DNA of 64,000 bases from Scandinavium hiltneri (GTDB lineage: Bacteria; Pseudomonadota; Gammaproteobacteria; Enterobacterales; Enterobacteriaceae), in contig NZ_JALIGE010000076.1 in the NCBI RefSeq assembly GCF_024764835.1, positions 1,193,291 to 1,257,290 of the forward strand, given 5' to 3'. Below, piece after piece: positions 50,013-58,640 of this stretch. Every line of letters starts with the position of its first letter. Within the stretch, counting starts at the first letter, position 1. Made by a program: the position numbers and the translations under genes. Under the pieces are notes generated by a model that was not told the origin of the DNA, searched no databases, and was given only the letters and a program-made list of their open reading frames with translations.

Positions 50013-50960
50013 TCAGGCGGTACCGTTGAACGAGTGCGTTTTCACCCAGTGTTCAGCGATATCCTGACGGCGACAAATCCACACATCATCGTGGCTCTGC
50101 ACATAATCCAGAAAACGCTGCAGCGCGCGAAAACGTCCTGGTCTGCCTAACAGGCGGCAGTGCATGCCAATCGACATCATTTTTGGCGACGTTTCCCCTT
50201 CTTCATATAGCACATCGAAACTGTCTTTCAGATAGGTGTAAAACTGCTCGGCAGTGTTGAAACCTTGGGCGGTGGCGAAGCGCATGTCGTTGGCATCCAG
50301 GGTGTAAGGCACGATCAGATGTGGTTTGCTATCGACCGTGGTCCAGAACGGCAGATCATCGCCGTAATAATCGCTGTCGTAGAGAAAATCGCCCTGCTCT
50401 GCCACCAGCTGGCGAGTGTTCGGGCTGTCGCGCCCGGTGTACCAGCCGAGCGGCTTTTGGCCAAACAACGCTTCGAGAATTTCGACCGCCTGCTGCATGT
50501 GCTGGCGTTCGGTCTGAATATCGAGATTCTGATAGTGGATCCAGCGCCAACCGTGACTGACCACGTCGTAGTCTGCGGCTTTTATGGCATCGACGATCGC
50601 CGGGTTTCGCGCCAGGGCCATCGCCACACCGAACACCGTCAGCGGTAATCCGCGCTTTTGAAATTCCTGATGAATGCGCCAGAACCCGGCTCGGGAGCCG
50701 TATTCGTAGAGGGAATCCATCGACATATGTTTGTCGGGGAAACTGGGCGCACCAATGATGTCAGAGAGAAACTGCTCGGAACCGCTGTCGCCGTGCAGGA
50801 CGTGGTTTTCGCCGCCCTCTTCAAAATTGAGTACAAACTGGACGGCGATGCGCGCGCCGCCCGGCCACTGCGCATGTGGCGGTTGCCCGGCGTAGCCCGC
50901 CATGTCGCGAGGGTAGTTTTCGGTAAAATGCCAGACGCGCTTGTCCGTTGCTGATTGCAT
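50013..50960 (-). CDS. hpxB: Allantoinase, PuuE/HpxB polysaccharide-deacetylase type
   Basis: A 315-residue NodB-fold protein of the PuuE group, which hydrolyses (S)-allantoin to allantoate without metal-binding amidohydrolase features. Signature blocks: VQFVLNFEEGGENHVLHGD, PLTVFGVAMALARNP, SHGWRWIHYQNLDIQTERQHM, GWYTGRDSPNTRQL and DSDYYGDDLPFW. ATG start at 50960 (MQSATDKRVWHFTENYPRDMAGY). It is downstream of the allantoin racemase gene on the same strand with a 35-bp gap, so racemisation and ring opening are one unit. Confidence 0.92.
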   Translation of the reverse strand: MQSATDKRVWHFTENYPRDMAGYAGQPPHAQWPGGARIAVQFVLNFEEGGENHVLHGDSGSEQFLSDIIGAPSFPDKHMSMDSLYEYGSRAGFWRIHQEFQKRGLPLTVFGVAMALARNPAIVDAIKAADYDVVSHGWRWIHYQNLDIQTERQHMQQAVEILEALFGQKPLGWYTGRDSPNTRQLVAEQGDFLYDSDYYGDDLPFWTTVDSKPHLIVPYTLDANDMRFATAQGFNTAEQFYTYLKDSFDVLYEEGETSPKMMSIGMHCRLLGRPGRFRALQRFLDYVQSHDDVWICRRQDIAEHWVKTHSFNGTA

Positions 50961-50995
50961 GTTAATTCGACCTCTTTATCAGATGACCGCCGTCC

Positions 50996-51730
50996 TCAGC
51001 TCAGCATGTCGAAGCCTCCGCTCAGCGGCTTTTTATTGGGGTATGCGAGGTCGCCGTATTTGCTGGTGCCAAGACCCAGCGCCACGAGCGATTCCACCAT
51101 TTTCACCGCCGCCGTTACGCCATCAATCACCGGGATACCCAGTTCCTGCGTCAGCTCGCGGGCAAGGTTCGCCATGCCGCCGCAGCCAAGGACAATCGCC
51201 CCGCTGCCGTCTTCGCGTTTTGCCTGAATACAACGCTCGCGTACTTTCATCTGTGCAAGACCCGTACCATCTTCCAGTGCTAACACCGGTAAATCGATGG
51301 CGTGCAGCGCCGCGCAGTGATGTTCGAAACCATATTGCTGCAATAAATGACGGGCGATGATCACCGTACGCGGCAGTGTGGTGACGATGGAAAAGCGAGT
51401 CGCTACCAGCGTCGCCATGTGCATCGCCGCTTCGGCAATGCCTACCACCGGCCCGCTGGCGAGTTCACGCGCGGCGAGTAAACCCGGATCGCCAAAGCAG
51501 GCAATCACGTGCCCGTGTGCGCCCTGCGCTTTGCCGTGTTTGATTTGCTCCAGCACGCCAATCGCCGCGATGGCTTCATCAAAATGGCCTTCAATCGACT
51601 CCACGCCCTGAGTCGGACAGGTCGCAAGAATGGTGGTGCCCGGAGCCGCAACGCTACGGGCCGCGTCACCAATGGTGTGCGTCATAGCGGCGCTGGTGTT
51701 GGGGTTGATCACTTGAATCAAATGTTGCAT
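50996..51730 (-). CDS. hpxA: Allantoin racemase (Asp/Glu/hydantoin racemase family)
   Basis: A 244-residue protein (HpxA type). It interconverts (R)- and (S)-allantoin so that both can be used. The two catalytic cysteines are Cys78 (VIACFGDPG) and Cys183 (VLGCGGMAN), each one position before the Klebsiella HpxA numbering as I recall it. The ATG at 51730 (MQHLIQVINPNTSAAMTHTI) has AGAGGA upstream; the open frame to 51817 has no family match. Divergent from the permease gene. Confidence 0.92.
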   Translation of the reverse strand: MQHLIQVINPNTSAAMTHTIGDAARSVAAPGTTILATCPTQGVESIEGHFDEAIAAIGVLEQIKHGKAQGAHGHVIACFGDPGLLAARELASGPVVGIAEAAMHMATLVATRFSIVTTLPRTVIIARHLLQQYGFEHHCAALHAIDLPVLALEDGTGLAQMKVRERCIQAKREDGSGAIVLGCGGMANLARELTQELGIPVIDGVTAAVKMVESLVALGLGTSKYGDLAYPNKKPLSGGFDMLS

Positions 51731-51797
51731 CGAACGACATCCTCTTGTTGTTTTGCCCTGTCGCGTAGCACCACGCCTGGGCAGTAAAATGGTTACC

Positions 51798-51814
51798 CGC
51801 ACTGTAATAATGCA
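51798..51814. promoter_or_regulatory. Candidate NtrC enhancer of permease gene
   Basis: On the minus strand TGCATTATTACAGTGCG keeps TGCA and GTGC at the spacing of the NtrC site TGCAC-N7-GTGCA. It is centred about 109 bp upstream of the predicted sigma-54 start. Two arm mismatches make it tentative. Confidence 0.35.
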
Positions 51815-51882
51815 CATCCTGCATCAATACAGGCTCTTTTACGCAATTTATTGCCGCGAAACCCCGTTTGTTTCTTGATAAC

Positions 51883-51900
51883 TGAATCTGGCCCGATTCA
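51883..51900. promoter_or_regulatory. Palindrome TGAATC-N6-GATTCA
   Basis: Perfect 6-bp arms (51883-51888 and 51895-51900) directly abutting the 16-bp palindrome at 51901, both inside the predicted -24/-12 promoter. It may be a second operator. Confidence 0.5.
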
Positions 51901-51904
51901 TGCA
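51889..51904 (+). promoter_or_regulatory. Sigma-54 promoter of permease gene
   Basis: TGGCCCGATTCATGCA has GG and GC ten bases apart and matches the -24/-12 consensus at 14 of 16 positions, allowing free N positions. Predicted start about 51915, 42 bp before the ATG. Confidence 0.6.
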
Positions 51905-51916
51905 ACGAAAGTTGCA
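51901..51916. promoter_or_regulatory. Putative RpiR operator D, perfect palindrome
   Basis: TGCAAC-GAAA-GTTGCA, 6-bp arms without mismatch. It covers the -12 element and predicted start of the permease transcript. It is the best copy of the motif found by the other hpx promoters. Confidence 0.65.
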
Positions 51917-51956
51917 GACATTCCGTCAGCATCTGTTTTTTAAAGGAGCAGATTTC

Positions 51957-53426
51957 ATGCCAAATCAGAAACCAGAGTACAAATCGGGCTACAGCCCAAG
52001 ACTGACCAACAACGATCTGGCGCCAACCCGGCAACAGAGTTGGTCGTGGTACAACATTTTTTCATTCTGGATGTCCGATGTGCATAGCATGGGCGGCTAC
52101 GTGGTGGCCGCAAGCTTCTTTACCCTTGGCTTAGCGAGCTGGCAGGTGCTGCTTTGCCTTCTGGCCGGTATTTGTATCGTGCAGTTGTGCGCCAATCTGG
52201 TGGCGAAACCCAGCCAGATGGCGGGCGTGCCTTACGCCGTGATTAGCCGTCAGGCGTTTGGCGTGTTCGGCGCTAATATTCCGGCGGTGATCCGCGGCCT
52301 GATTGCCTTTGCGTGGTACGGCATCCAGACTTATCTGGCGGCCAACGCGCTGATGCTGGTCGGTCTCAAGTTTTGGCCTTCTCTGGCCTCGTTGACCACC
52401 GCTCATTTCCTCGGTCTGTCGCATTTGGGTTGGATCTGTTTTGGCATTATGTGGGTGCTGCAGGCGCTGGTGTTCTGGCACGGTATGAGCGCCATTAAGC
52501 GTTTTATCGATATCGCCGGTCCGGCCGTGTATATCGTGATGATGGCGCTGGCGGGCTGGATTTTGTATCAGACCGGCCTGGACGGCATTTCCTTTACGCT
52601 TGCCAGCAAACAACTGAGTGCCGGAGAGCAAACCTGGCAGATGATCACCGCCACGGCGCTGGTTGTTTCCTATTTTTCTGGCCCGCTGCTGAACTTTGGC
52701 GACTTCTCGCGTTACGGCAAAAGCATGCAGGAAATTCGTCGCGGCAACCGCTGGGGGCTACCGTTCAACTTCCTGCTGTTCTCGATTGTGACGGTGATTA
52801 TTGTTTCCGGCTCGCAGTCGCTGTTTGGCCGCATGATTACCGACCCGATTGAAACCGTGAGCCACGTCGGCAACAGCGTCGCAATGGCCATTGGCCTGCT
52901 GACGATGATCACCGCCACCATCGGGATCAATATCGTGGCGAACTTTGTCTCTCCTGCATTCGACTTCTCGAACTGTTCACCGCAGAAAATCAGCTTCCGC
53001 ACCGGAGGGATGATTGCCGCAGTGGGCTCTGTGCTGCTGACGCCATGGAATCTGTTCCAGTCGCCGGAGCTGATTCATTATACGCTCGACGTGCTAGGCG
53101 CATTTATCGGGCCGCTGTTCGGGATCCTGCTGGCAGATTTTTATCTGATTAAGCGCGGAAAAGTGGTGGTCGACGATTTGTTCACCGTCTCCCCTGCGGG
53201 CCGTTACTGGTACAAAAATGGCTTTAACCCCAAAGCAATTGCCGCGCTTGCCCCGTCGGTAGCGGTTGGGCTTATCATCAGCTTTATCCCGGCCCTGCAT
53301 GAAGTGGCTAACTTTAGCTGGTTCATCGGCGCGTTCCTGAGCGCAGGCTGCTATCGCTGGATTGCCCGCCACGACAAAGAAGGTGTGAGCGATGCTTTCA
53401 CCGGCGTGGAAATTGCCAAAGAGTAA
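51957..53426 (+). CDS. NCS1-family allantoin/purine permease
   Basis: A 489-residue NCS1 transporter with about twelve predicted helices. Family motifs include RQQSWSWYNIFSFWMSDVHSMGGYVVAASFF near the N-terminus, NLVAKPSQMAGVPYAVISRQAFG and YFSGPLLNFGDFSRYGKSMQEIRRGNRWGLP. Position beside allantoin racemase and allantoinase, under a shared-type promoter, makes allantoin or a hydantoin the probable substrate. I chose the ATG at 51957 with AAAGGAG upstream; the ATG at 51900 falls inside the promoter. Confidence 0.88.
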   Translation: MPNQKPEYKSGYSPRLTNNDLAPTRQQSWSWYNIFSFWMSDVHSMGGYVVAASFFTLGLASWQVLLCLLAGICIVQLCANLVAKPSQMAGVPYAVISRQAFGVFGANIPAVIRGLIAFAWYGIQTYLAANALMLVGLKFWPSLASLTTAHFLGLSHLGWICFGIMWVLQALVFWHGMSAIKRFIDIAGPAVYIVMMALAGWILYQTGLDGISFTLASKQLSAGEQTWQMITATALVVSYFSGPLLNFGDFSRYGKSMQEIRRGNRWGLPFNFLLFSIVTVIIVSGSQSLFGRMITDPIETVSHVGNSVAMAIGLLTMITATIGINIVANFVSPAFDFSNCSPQKISFRTGGMIAAVGSVLLTPWNLFQSPELIHYTLDVLGAFIGPLFGILLADFYLIKRGKVVVDDLFTVSPAGRYWYKNGFNPKAIAALAPSVAVGLIISFIPALHEVANFSWFIGAFLSAGCYRWIARHDKEGVSDAFTGVEIAKE

Positions 53427-53546
53427 GTTCCGCGGGCCTGAATACCTGAGGATTCGGGCCCGTAAAGTGATCCCCCGACAGACACGGACAGGAATAATTA
53501 GGGTAGGATGCCCTACATAAATGACGGGTTATCAATAAGGAACGCT

Positions 53547-54071
53547 ATGACCATCCCTTCACTTTCCCCCGCTGAGGCCAGAACGCTTCTGGCACAGGGC
53601 GCGGCCCTGATAGACATTCGCGAACCGGATGAATATGCCCGCGAAAATATTGCCGAAGCGCATTTACTCTCACTTTCCGCTATCGAAAATGGCGACCGGC
53701 TTGGCCCTTTCGAAGACTACGATACGGTGATTTTTTATTGTCAGTCTGGCGCACGCACCGCGCAGAATGCACAAAAACTGGAGCAGGCGGTTGCCCCGGC
53801 GAAAATGTTTATTCTTGAAGGTGGCCTGAATGGCTGGAAGAAAACGGGTGAAGCAGTCCTGAAGGATAAGTCTCAGCCGCTGCCCATTATGCGTCAGGTG
53901 CAAATCGTGGCGGGTACGCTGATTCTTATTGGTGTGATTCTGGGCTACAGCGTTCATCAGGCATTCTTCCTGATCTCCGGTTTTGTCGGTGCGGGTTTGC
54001 TGTTTGCTGGCGTCAGTGGATTTTGCGGGATGGCGCGTTTGCTGGGCGTGATGCCCTGGAATCGCCGCTAG
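53547..54071 (+). CDS. YgaP-like rhodanese with membrane domain
   Basis: A 174-residue protein: rhodanese domain (residues 1-105) with active-site Cys65 in IFYCQSGARTAQN, then two membrane helices (about 115-162) of DUF2892 type. Length and order equal E. coli YgaP, a membrane-anchored sulfurtransferase whose Cys65 homologue is S-nitrosylated. In E. coli ygaP lies elsewhere, so its place here next to aspV differs. The ATG at 53547 with AAGGAA upstream is chosen over 53508. Confidence 0.88.
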   Translation: MTIPSLSPAEARTLLAQGAALIDIREPDEYARENIAEAHLLSLSAIENGDRLGPFEDYDTVIFYCQSGARTAQNAQKLEQAVAPAKMFILEGGLNGWKKTGEAVLKDKSQPLPIMRQVQIVAGTLILIGVILGYSVHQAFFLISGFVGAGLLFAGVSGFCGMARLLGVMPWNRR

Positions 54072-54138
54072 ATTTGATTTCCCCTGTCGGGTGCATCATG
54101 GCAGGGGAAGTATTTGCCGTGAGAACGGCAGAAACGAC

Positions 54139-54170
54139 GAAGGCCTGAATCATTTCTGATTCAGGCCTTC
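54139..54170. terminator. 14-bp hairpin between rhodanese gene and aspV
   Basis: GAAGGCCTGAATCA pairs perfectly with TGATTCAGGCCTTC around TTTC. Located between a plus-strand gene and the 3' end of the minus-strand tRNA, it may end both transcripts, although the T-runs are short. Confidence 0.7.
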
Positions 54171-54177
54171 TGAATAG

Positions 54178-54254
54178 TGGCGGAACGGACGGGACTCGAA
54201 CCCGCGACCCCCTGCGTGACAGGCAGGTATTCTAACCGACTGAACTACCGCTCC
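54178..54254 (-). tRNA. aspV: tRNA-Asp (GUC anticodon)
   Basis: A 77-base minus-strand cloverleaf beginning GGAGCGGTAGTTCAGTCGG with anticodon loop CTGTCAC and encoded CCA. Identical to the copy at 63612-63688. It lies downstream of dnaQ as in E. coli. Confidence 0.97.
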
Positions 54255-54382
54255 ACTGTTCCCTTGGGAACGAGGCGAATATTACGGATTCCCCGATCCT
54301 GCGTCAACGCTTTTTCTTAAGTTTTGAATCAGTTGCTGCAAAAATCGCCCATATGCGCCTTTTCAGCGCGTGTTCACGGGTT

Positions 54383-55114
54383 TCAGGCACGCCAGAGACA
54401 GCTTCCGCCTTTCTTTTGCACCAGGTCAAGGCGCGATTCATGGGCCGCTAACTCTTCATCACTGGCGGAAATAACCCGTAATGCCCCGGCTCCACGCACA
54501 ATACGCTGAATTCCAGAGTCATTACCCTGCTGCTGGCTGTCCCCTTCCATCGCAAACTTCATCGACGTTTGTCCGCCGGTCATCAGCAAATAGACGTCGG
54601 CCAGAATCTGGCTATCGAGCAATGCGCCGTGCAGCGTACGTTTGCTGTTGTCTATTTCATAGCGCGAGCACAACGCATCGAGACTGTTACGCTTGCCGGG
54701 GAACATTTTACGCGCCAGCGCGAGGCTGTCGGTGACTTTGCAGAAGGTGTTGGTCTTGGCAATACCACGATTGAGTTTGGCAAACTCGTAGTCCATAAAG
54801 CCGATATCGAACGATGCGTTATGGATGACCAGCTCTGCGCCCTGAATGTATTCGATAAACTCGTCAGCAATGTCGGCGAACGTCGGTTTGTCGAGCAGGA
54901 ACTCATCGGCAATCCCGTGTACGCCGAACGCTTCGGGATCGACCAGGCGGTCAGGTTTGAGATAAACGTGGAAGTTATTACCCGTTAAACGACGGTTGAT
55001 CACCTCAACCGCACCGATTTCAATGATCTTGTGCCCTTCGTAATGCGCACCGATCTGGTTCATACCGGTGGTTTCCGTATCGAGGACGATCTGTCGGGTA
55101 ATTGCAGTGCTCAT
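54383..55114 (-). CDS. dnaQ: DNA polymerase III epsilon subunit (proofreading)
   Basis: A 243-residue 3'-5' exonuclease. Exo motifs: I in IVLDTETTGMN (Asp, Glu), II in IHNASFDIGFMDYEF, III in RTLHGALLDSQILADVY. The C-terminal tail (SGIQRIVRGAGALRVISASDEELAAHESRLDLVQKKGGSCLW) tethers it to the alpha subunit, and a clamp-binding QTSMKF lies between. The ATG at 55114 (MSTAITRQIVLDTETTG) is used; three codons upstream another ATG is in frame. Divergent from rnhA with about 65 bp between, as in E. coli. Confidence 0.97.
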   Translation of the reverse strand: MSTAITRQIVLDTETTGMNQIGAHYEGHKIIEIGAVEVINRRLTGNNFHVYLKPDRLVDPEAFGVHGIADEFLLDKPTFADIADEFIEYIQGAELVIHNASFDIGFMDYEFAKLNRGIAKTNTFCKVTDSLALARKMFPGKRNSLDALCSRYEIDNSKRTLHGALLDSQILADVYLLMTGGQTSMKFAMEGDSQQQGNDSGIQRIVRGAGALRVISASDEELAAHESRLDLVQKKGGSCLWRA

Positions 55115-55178
55115 ATCGTTCATTTATGTCAGACTTACCGTTTTCGTGTCGATTTCAATTAAAGGAAGTCTACCAGAG

Positions 55179-55646
55179 ATGCTTAAACAGGTAGAAATTT
55201 TCACCGATGGTTCTTGCCTCGGTAACCCAGGCCCTGGCGGCTACGGCGCAATTTTACGCTTTCGTCAGCATGAGAAAACCTTTAATGAAGGTTATTACCT
55301 GACCACCAACAACCGTATGGAGTTGATGGCCGCCATTGTGGCACTTGAAGCGCTGAAGGAACATTGTGAAATCACCCTCAGCACCGACAGCCAGTACGTT
55401 CGCCAGGGGATTACACAGTGGATCCACAACTGGAAAAAACGCGGCTGGAAAACGGCAGACAAAAAGCCAGTGAAGAATGTCGACCTGTGGCAGCGTCTCG
55501 ACGCCGCGCTCAGTCAGCATAAAATTCAGTGGGAATGGGTGAAAGGCCATTCTGGCCATCCAGAAAACGAACGCTGTGATGAACTTGCTCGCGCCGCAGC
55601 GATGAGCCCGACGCAGGCAGACACGGGTTACAAACCGGAAAGTTAA
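55179..55646 (+). CDS. rnhA: Ribonuclease HI
   Basis: A 155-residue enzyme that cuts RNA in RNA-DNA hybrids. Catalytic Asp10 (IFTDGSCLGNPGPGG), Glu48 (NNRMELMAAI), Asp70 (LSTDSQYVRQGI) and Asp134 (NERCDELARAAA) are all present, as is the basic protrusion WIHNWKKRGWKTADKKPVKN. ATG at 55179; the longer frame from 55068 lies in dnaQ. Its last four bases overlap the convergent yafS. Confidence 0.97.
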   Translation: MLKQVEIFTDGSCLGNPGPGGYGAILRFRQHEKTFNEGYYLTTNNRMELMAAIVALEALKEHCEITLSTDSQYVRQGITQWIHNWKKRGWKTADKKPVKNVDLWQRLDAALSQHKIQWEWVKGHSGHPENERCDELARAAAMSPTQADTGYKPES

Positions 55647-56365
55647 TCTTGCGGTTTCCGATACTGGCGCGTGGCGCCGACCGTCTGACGCATCGGGTTC
55701 CTGGATTTGCTTTGCCGCGCTGGGTTGAGCGTCAGCGGCACCGTTCTTTTACGTGCAACAATCACCTGTAAACACCCTAATGCGGGCACATGCGTACTCA
55801 GGATCCGCCCGCCCTGGCGGGTCCAGGGCAGCACCTGAAAGCGGCTCTGGTGCAGCACTTCAAAATTGAGTACACCCAACCAGTCGAGCTGACGCATCAG
55901 GCTAAACATCCGGCTATTATAAGGCATGCGGTGGCGTAGAACCGGTACCATCTTACGTAACCCCATCAGACTGACCGGGTTGAACGCCGTCAATATGAGC
56001 CAGCCATCATCAATCAAAACGCGGTCGGCTTCTCGCAGCAAACTGTGCGGGTCCTGACACCAGGGCAAAGTGTGCGCCAGTAAACAGGCATCAACCGACT
56101 TTTCGGCAAACGGTAAATGTAGCGGGTCGGCCTTCACCTGCATCGGGTCGCCATCAAGCGATACGTTGACCTGATGGGAGATTGCACACGCATCGGTATT
56201 GATTTCCGCGCTCAAATTGCCGATTTTAAGCAGATGAAATCCATAAAGTTTCGCCATCCACGGCTTTAACTGTTGTTCCAGCGCTTCACGATAGTATTCG
56301 CCCCAGGGCATTTCCGCCCAGTGGTTTGGCGCCGTAACTGTCAGAGGTATCCTTGCCGGTTTCAT
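55643..56365 (-). CDS. yafS: Predicted SAM-dependent methyltransferase YafS
   Basis: A 240-residue protein equal in length and pattern to E. coli YafS: MKPARIPLTVTAPNHWAEMPWGEYYREALEQQL, ADPLHLPFAEKSVDACLLAHTLPW (class I methyltransferase motif IV region) and the C-terminal RQTVGATRQYRKPQ. Substrate unknown. The ATG at 56365 is used instead of the GTG/ATG upstream. It is divergent from gloB. Confidence 0.9.
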   Translation of the reverse strand: MKPARIPLTVTAPNHWAEMPWGEYYREALEQQLKPWMAKLYGFHLLKIGNLSAEINTDACAISHQVNVSLDGDPMQVKADPLHLPFAEKSVDACLLAHTLPWCQDPHSLLREADRVLIDDGWLILTAFNPVSLMGLRKMVPVLRHRMPYNSRMFSLMRQLDWLGVLNFEVLHQSRFQVLPWTRQGGRILSTHVPALGCLQVIVARKRTVPLTLNPARQSKSRNPMRQTVGATRQYRKPQD

Positions 56366-56398
56366 CACAACCTTCCGCAACATTATGAGAGGTAATCA

Positions 56399-57154
56399 AT
56401 GAATCTTAACAGTATTCCCGCATTTCAGGACAACTACATCTGGGTGCTGAGTCAGGACGATGGAAAGTGTTTGATTGTCGACCCTGGCGAAGCGGCGCCA
56501 ATCCTTGCCGCTATTGCTGAAAACAACTGGCAGCCGCAGGCCATTTTATTGACTCACCACCACCATGATCACGTTGGCGGAGTGAAAGAACTGAAGGAAA
56601 AATTCCCGGGACTTGTGGTGTATGGCCCGCAGGAGACACAAGATAAAGGGGCCACCCATATCGTTCAAGAAGGTGATACGGTCGATGTTTTGGGATGCGA
56701 ATTTTCTGTAATTGCAACCCCCGGACATACCTTAGGCCATGTATGTTTCTTTAACGATCCTTACCTTTTTTCTGGCGATACGCTGTTTTCCGGGGGATGT
56801 GGACGTCTCTTCGAAGGCTCGCCAGAGCAGATGTATCAGTCACTTCAAAAATTACAGGCACTTCCAGACCATACCGTCATATGTTGTGCACATGAATATA
56901 CATTAGCAAATGTGAAGTTTGCATTGAGCGTGCTACCCCATGATCGGGCGATAAACGAATACTATAAAGAAGTGAATGAGTTACGTGCAAAAAACCAAAA
57001 AACACTACCCGTAATTCTGAAAAATGAGCGTCGAAGTAATGTATTTCTTAGGACAGATGATACTGATTTAATTGAAGAAATATTCAAAGAAACAAATTTG
57101 CAACAACCTGAGCAGCGTTTTACATGGTTAAGGTCAAAGAAAGATAACTTCTAA
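56399..57154 (+). CDS. gloB: Hydroxyacylglutathione hydrolase (glyoxalase II)
   Basis: A 251-residue metallo-beta-lactamase-fold enzyme that hydrolyses S-lactoylglutathione in methylglyoxal detoxification. Metal motif THHHHDH at 52-58, further ligands His110 (TPGHTLGH), Asp127 (FSGDTLF) and His165 (CAHEYTL). The C-terminal glutathione-binding part (FLRTDDTDL...FTWLRSKKDNF) is complete. The DNA is noticeably more AT-rich in its last third. mltD follows on the same strand. Confidence 0.96.
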   Translation: MNLNSIPAFQDNYIWVLSQDDGKCLIVDPGEAAPILAAIAENNWQPQAILLTHHHHDHVGGVKELKEKFPGLVVYGPQETQDKGATHIVQEGDTVDVLGCEFSVIATPGHTLGHVCFFNDPYLFSGDTLFSGGCGRLFEGSPEQMYQSLQKLQALPDHTVICCAHEYTLANVKFALSVLPHDRAINEYYKEVNELRAKNQKTLPVILKNERRSNVFLRTDDTDLIEEIFKETNLQQPEQRFTWLRSKKDNF

Positions 57155-57226
57155 GTGCCCAGGGTTGCCTTTTAATTTTTTCGCCGTTATGATTGCTCGT
57201 CTTTTAAGCAACTATTGACCACACAC

Positions 57227-58591
57227 ATGAAGGCACGAGCGATATTACTCGCCTCTGTCCTGCTAGTGGGTTGCCAGGCCAATCGAGATGGTAACGTACA
57301 ACAGCACGCACAGAGCCTTTCTGCGGCTAGTCAAGGGGAAGCAGGGAAGTTTGCAAGTCAAGCGCGATGGATGGACGATGGAACATTTTATGCGCAGGAT
57401 CAGGACTTGTGGGCTTCTATTGGCGGCGAGCTAAAGATGGGAATTCCGGATAATGGCCGGATTCGCGAACAGAGACAAAAGTATTTACGTAATAAGAGCT
57501 ATCTCCACGATGTAACTTTACGGGCAGAGCCGTATATGTACTGGATAGCAGGGCAAGTTAAGAAACGTAACATGCCTATGGAACTGGTACTACTACCCAT
57601 AGTGGAGAGCGCTTTTGACCCCCATGCAACGTCTGGCGCCAATGCCGCAGGCATCTGGCAGATCATTCCGAGCACAGGGCGCAATTATGGTTTAAAACAG
57701 ACCCGCGCATATGACGCGCGTCGAGATGTTGTTGCTTCTACTACGGCAGCACTCGATATGATGCAGCGTCTAAACAAGATGTTTGACGGCGACTGGTTGT
57801 TAACGGTCGCAGCGTATAACAGCGGCGAAGGTCGTGTGATGAAGGCAATGAAAGCGAACAAATCGCGGGGTAAACCTACCGATTTCTGGTCGCTGTCATT
57901 ACCTCAGGAAACGAAAATTTACGTGCCTAAAATGCTGGCCTTGAGCGATATTCTTAAGAACAGCAAACGCTATGGCGTTCAGCTGCCGACGGCAGATGAA
58001 AGTCGTGCACTGGCTCGCGTTCGACTGGATAGCCCTGTTGACGTGAGGCAAGTGGCGGATATGGCCGGTATTTCAGTCACCAAGCTGAAGGCGTTTAATG
58101 CGGGCGTAAAGGGTTCTACCCTTGGAGCCAGCGGACCAAAGTATGTGATGGTTCCGCAAAAGCATGCCGACCAGTTACGTGAGTCTCTGGCCTCTGGCGA
58201 TATCGCCGCGGTTCAGCCGACGCTTGTGGCCGATAATTCACCGATGACCAGCCGTGGCTATAAGGTACGTTCAGGTGACACCCTTTCGGGTATCGCGGCA
58301 CGCCTTGGCGTGACATCGAAAGATCTGCAGCAGTGGAATTCACTGCGCGGCGCGCATCTTAAAGTGGGCCAGAACCTGACCGTTGGCGCAGGGAACAGTG
58401 CATCCCGTCTCGCGAAAAACAGCGATAGCATTACGTATCGCGTTCGCAAAGGAGATTCGCTGTCGAGTATCGCTAAGCGTCACGGCGTGAACATCAATGA
58501 TGTTGTGCGCTGGAACGATGATACCGACAACCTGAAGCCGGGTGATCAACTGACGCTGTTTGTTAAAAATAGCGACAGACCCGATTCCTGA
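57227..58591 (+). CDS. mltD: Membrane-bound lytic murein transglycosylase D
   Basis: A 454-residue lipoprotein: lipobox LLVGC with Cys16, SLT domain with catalytic Glu127 (LPIVESAFDP) and the GANAAGIWQIIPSTGRNYGL motif, then two LysM repeats at about 343-386 (YKVRSGDTLSGIAARLGV) and 402-446 (YRVRKGDSLSSIAKRHGV). It cleaves peptidoglycan to 1,6-anhydro products at the outer membrane. The ATG at 57227 begins the signal peptide (MKARAILLASVLLVGC); no strong ribosome site precedes it. Same strand as gloB, with a 72-bp gap. Confidence 0.96.
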   Translation: MKARAILLASVLLVGCQANRDGNVQQHAQSLSAASQGEAGKFASQARWMDDGTFYAQDQDLWASIGGELKMGIPDNGRIREQRQKYLRNKSYLHDVTLRAEPYMYWIAGQVKKRNMPMELVLLPIVESAFDPHATSGANAAGIWQIIPSTGRNYGLKQTRAYDARRDVVASTTAALDMMQRLNKMFDGDWLLTVAAYNSGEGRVMKAMKANKSRGKPTDFWSLSLPQETKIYVPKMLALSDILKNSKRYGVQLPTADESRALARVRLDSPVDVRQVADMAGISVTKLKAFNAGVKGSTLGASGPKYVMVPQKHADQLRESLASGDIAAVQPTLVADNSPMTSRGYKVRSGDTLSGIAARLGVTSKDLQQWNSLRGAHLKVGQNLTVGAGNSASRLAKNSDSITYRVRKGDSLSSIAKRHGVNINDVVRWNDDTDNLKPGDQLTLFVKNSDRPDS

Positions 58592-58605
58592 TAAACCTGT
58601 TTAGC

Positions 58606-58637
58606 AAAAAAGGCACCGATTCCCTCGGTGCCTTTTT
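58606..58637. terminator. Bidirectional terminator mltD / yafE
   Basis: AAGGCACCGA (58610-58619) pairs with TCGGTGCCTT (58625-58634), with A-run before and T-run after, between convergent genes. Confidence 0.9.
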
Positions 58638-58640
58638 TAT

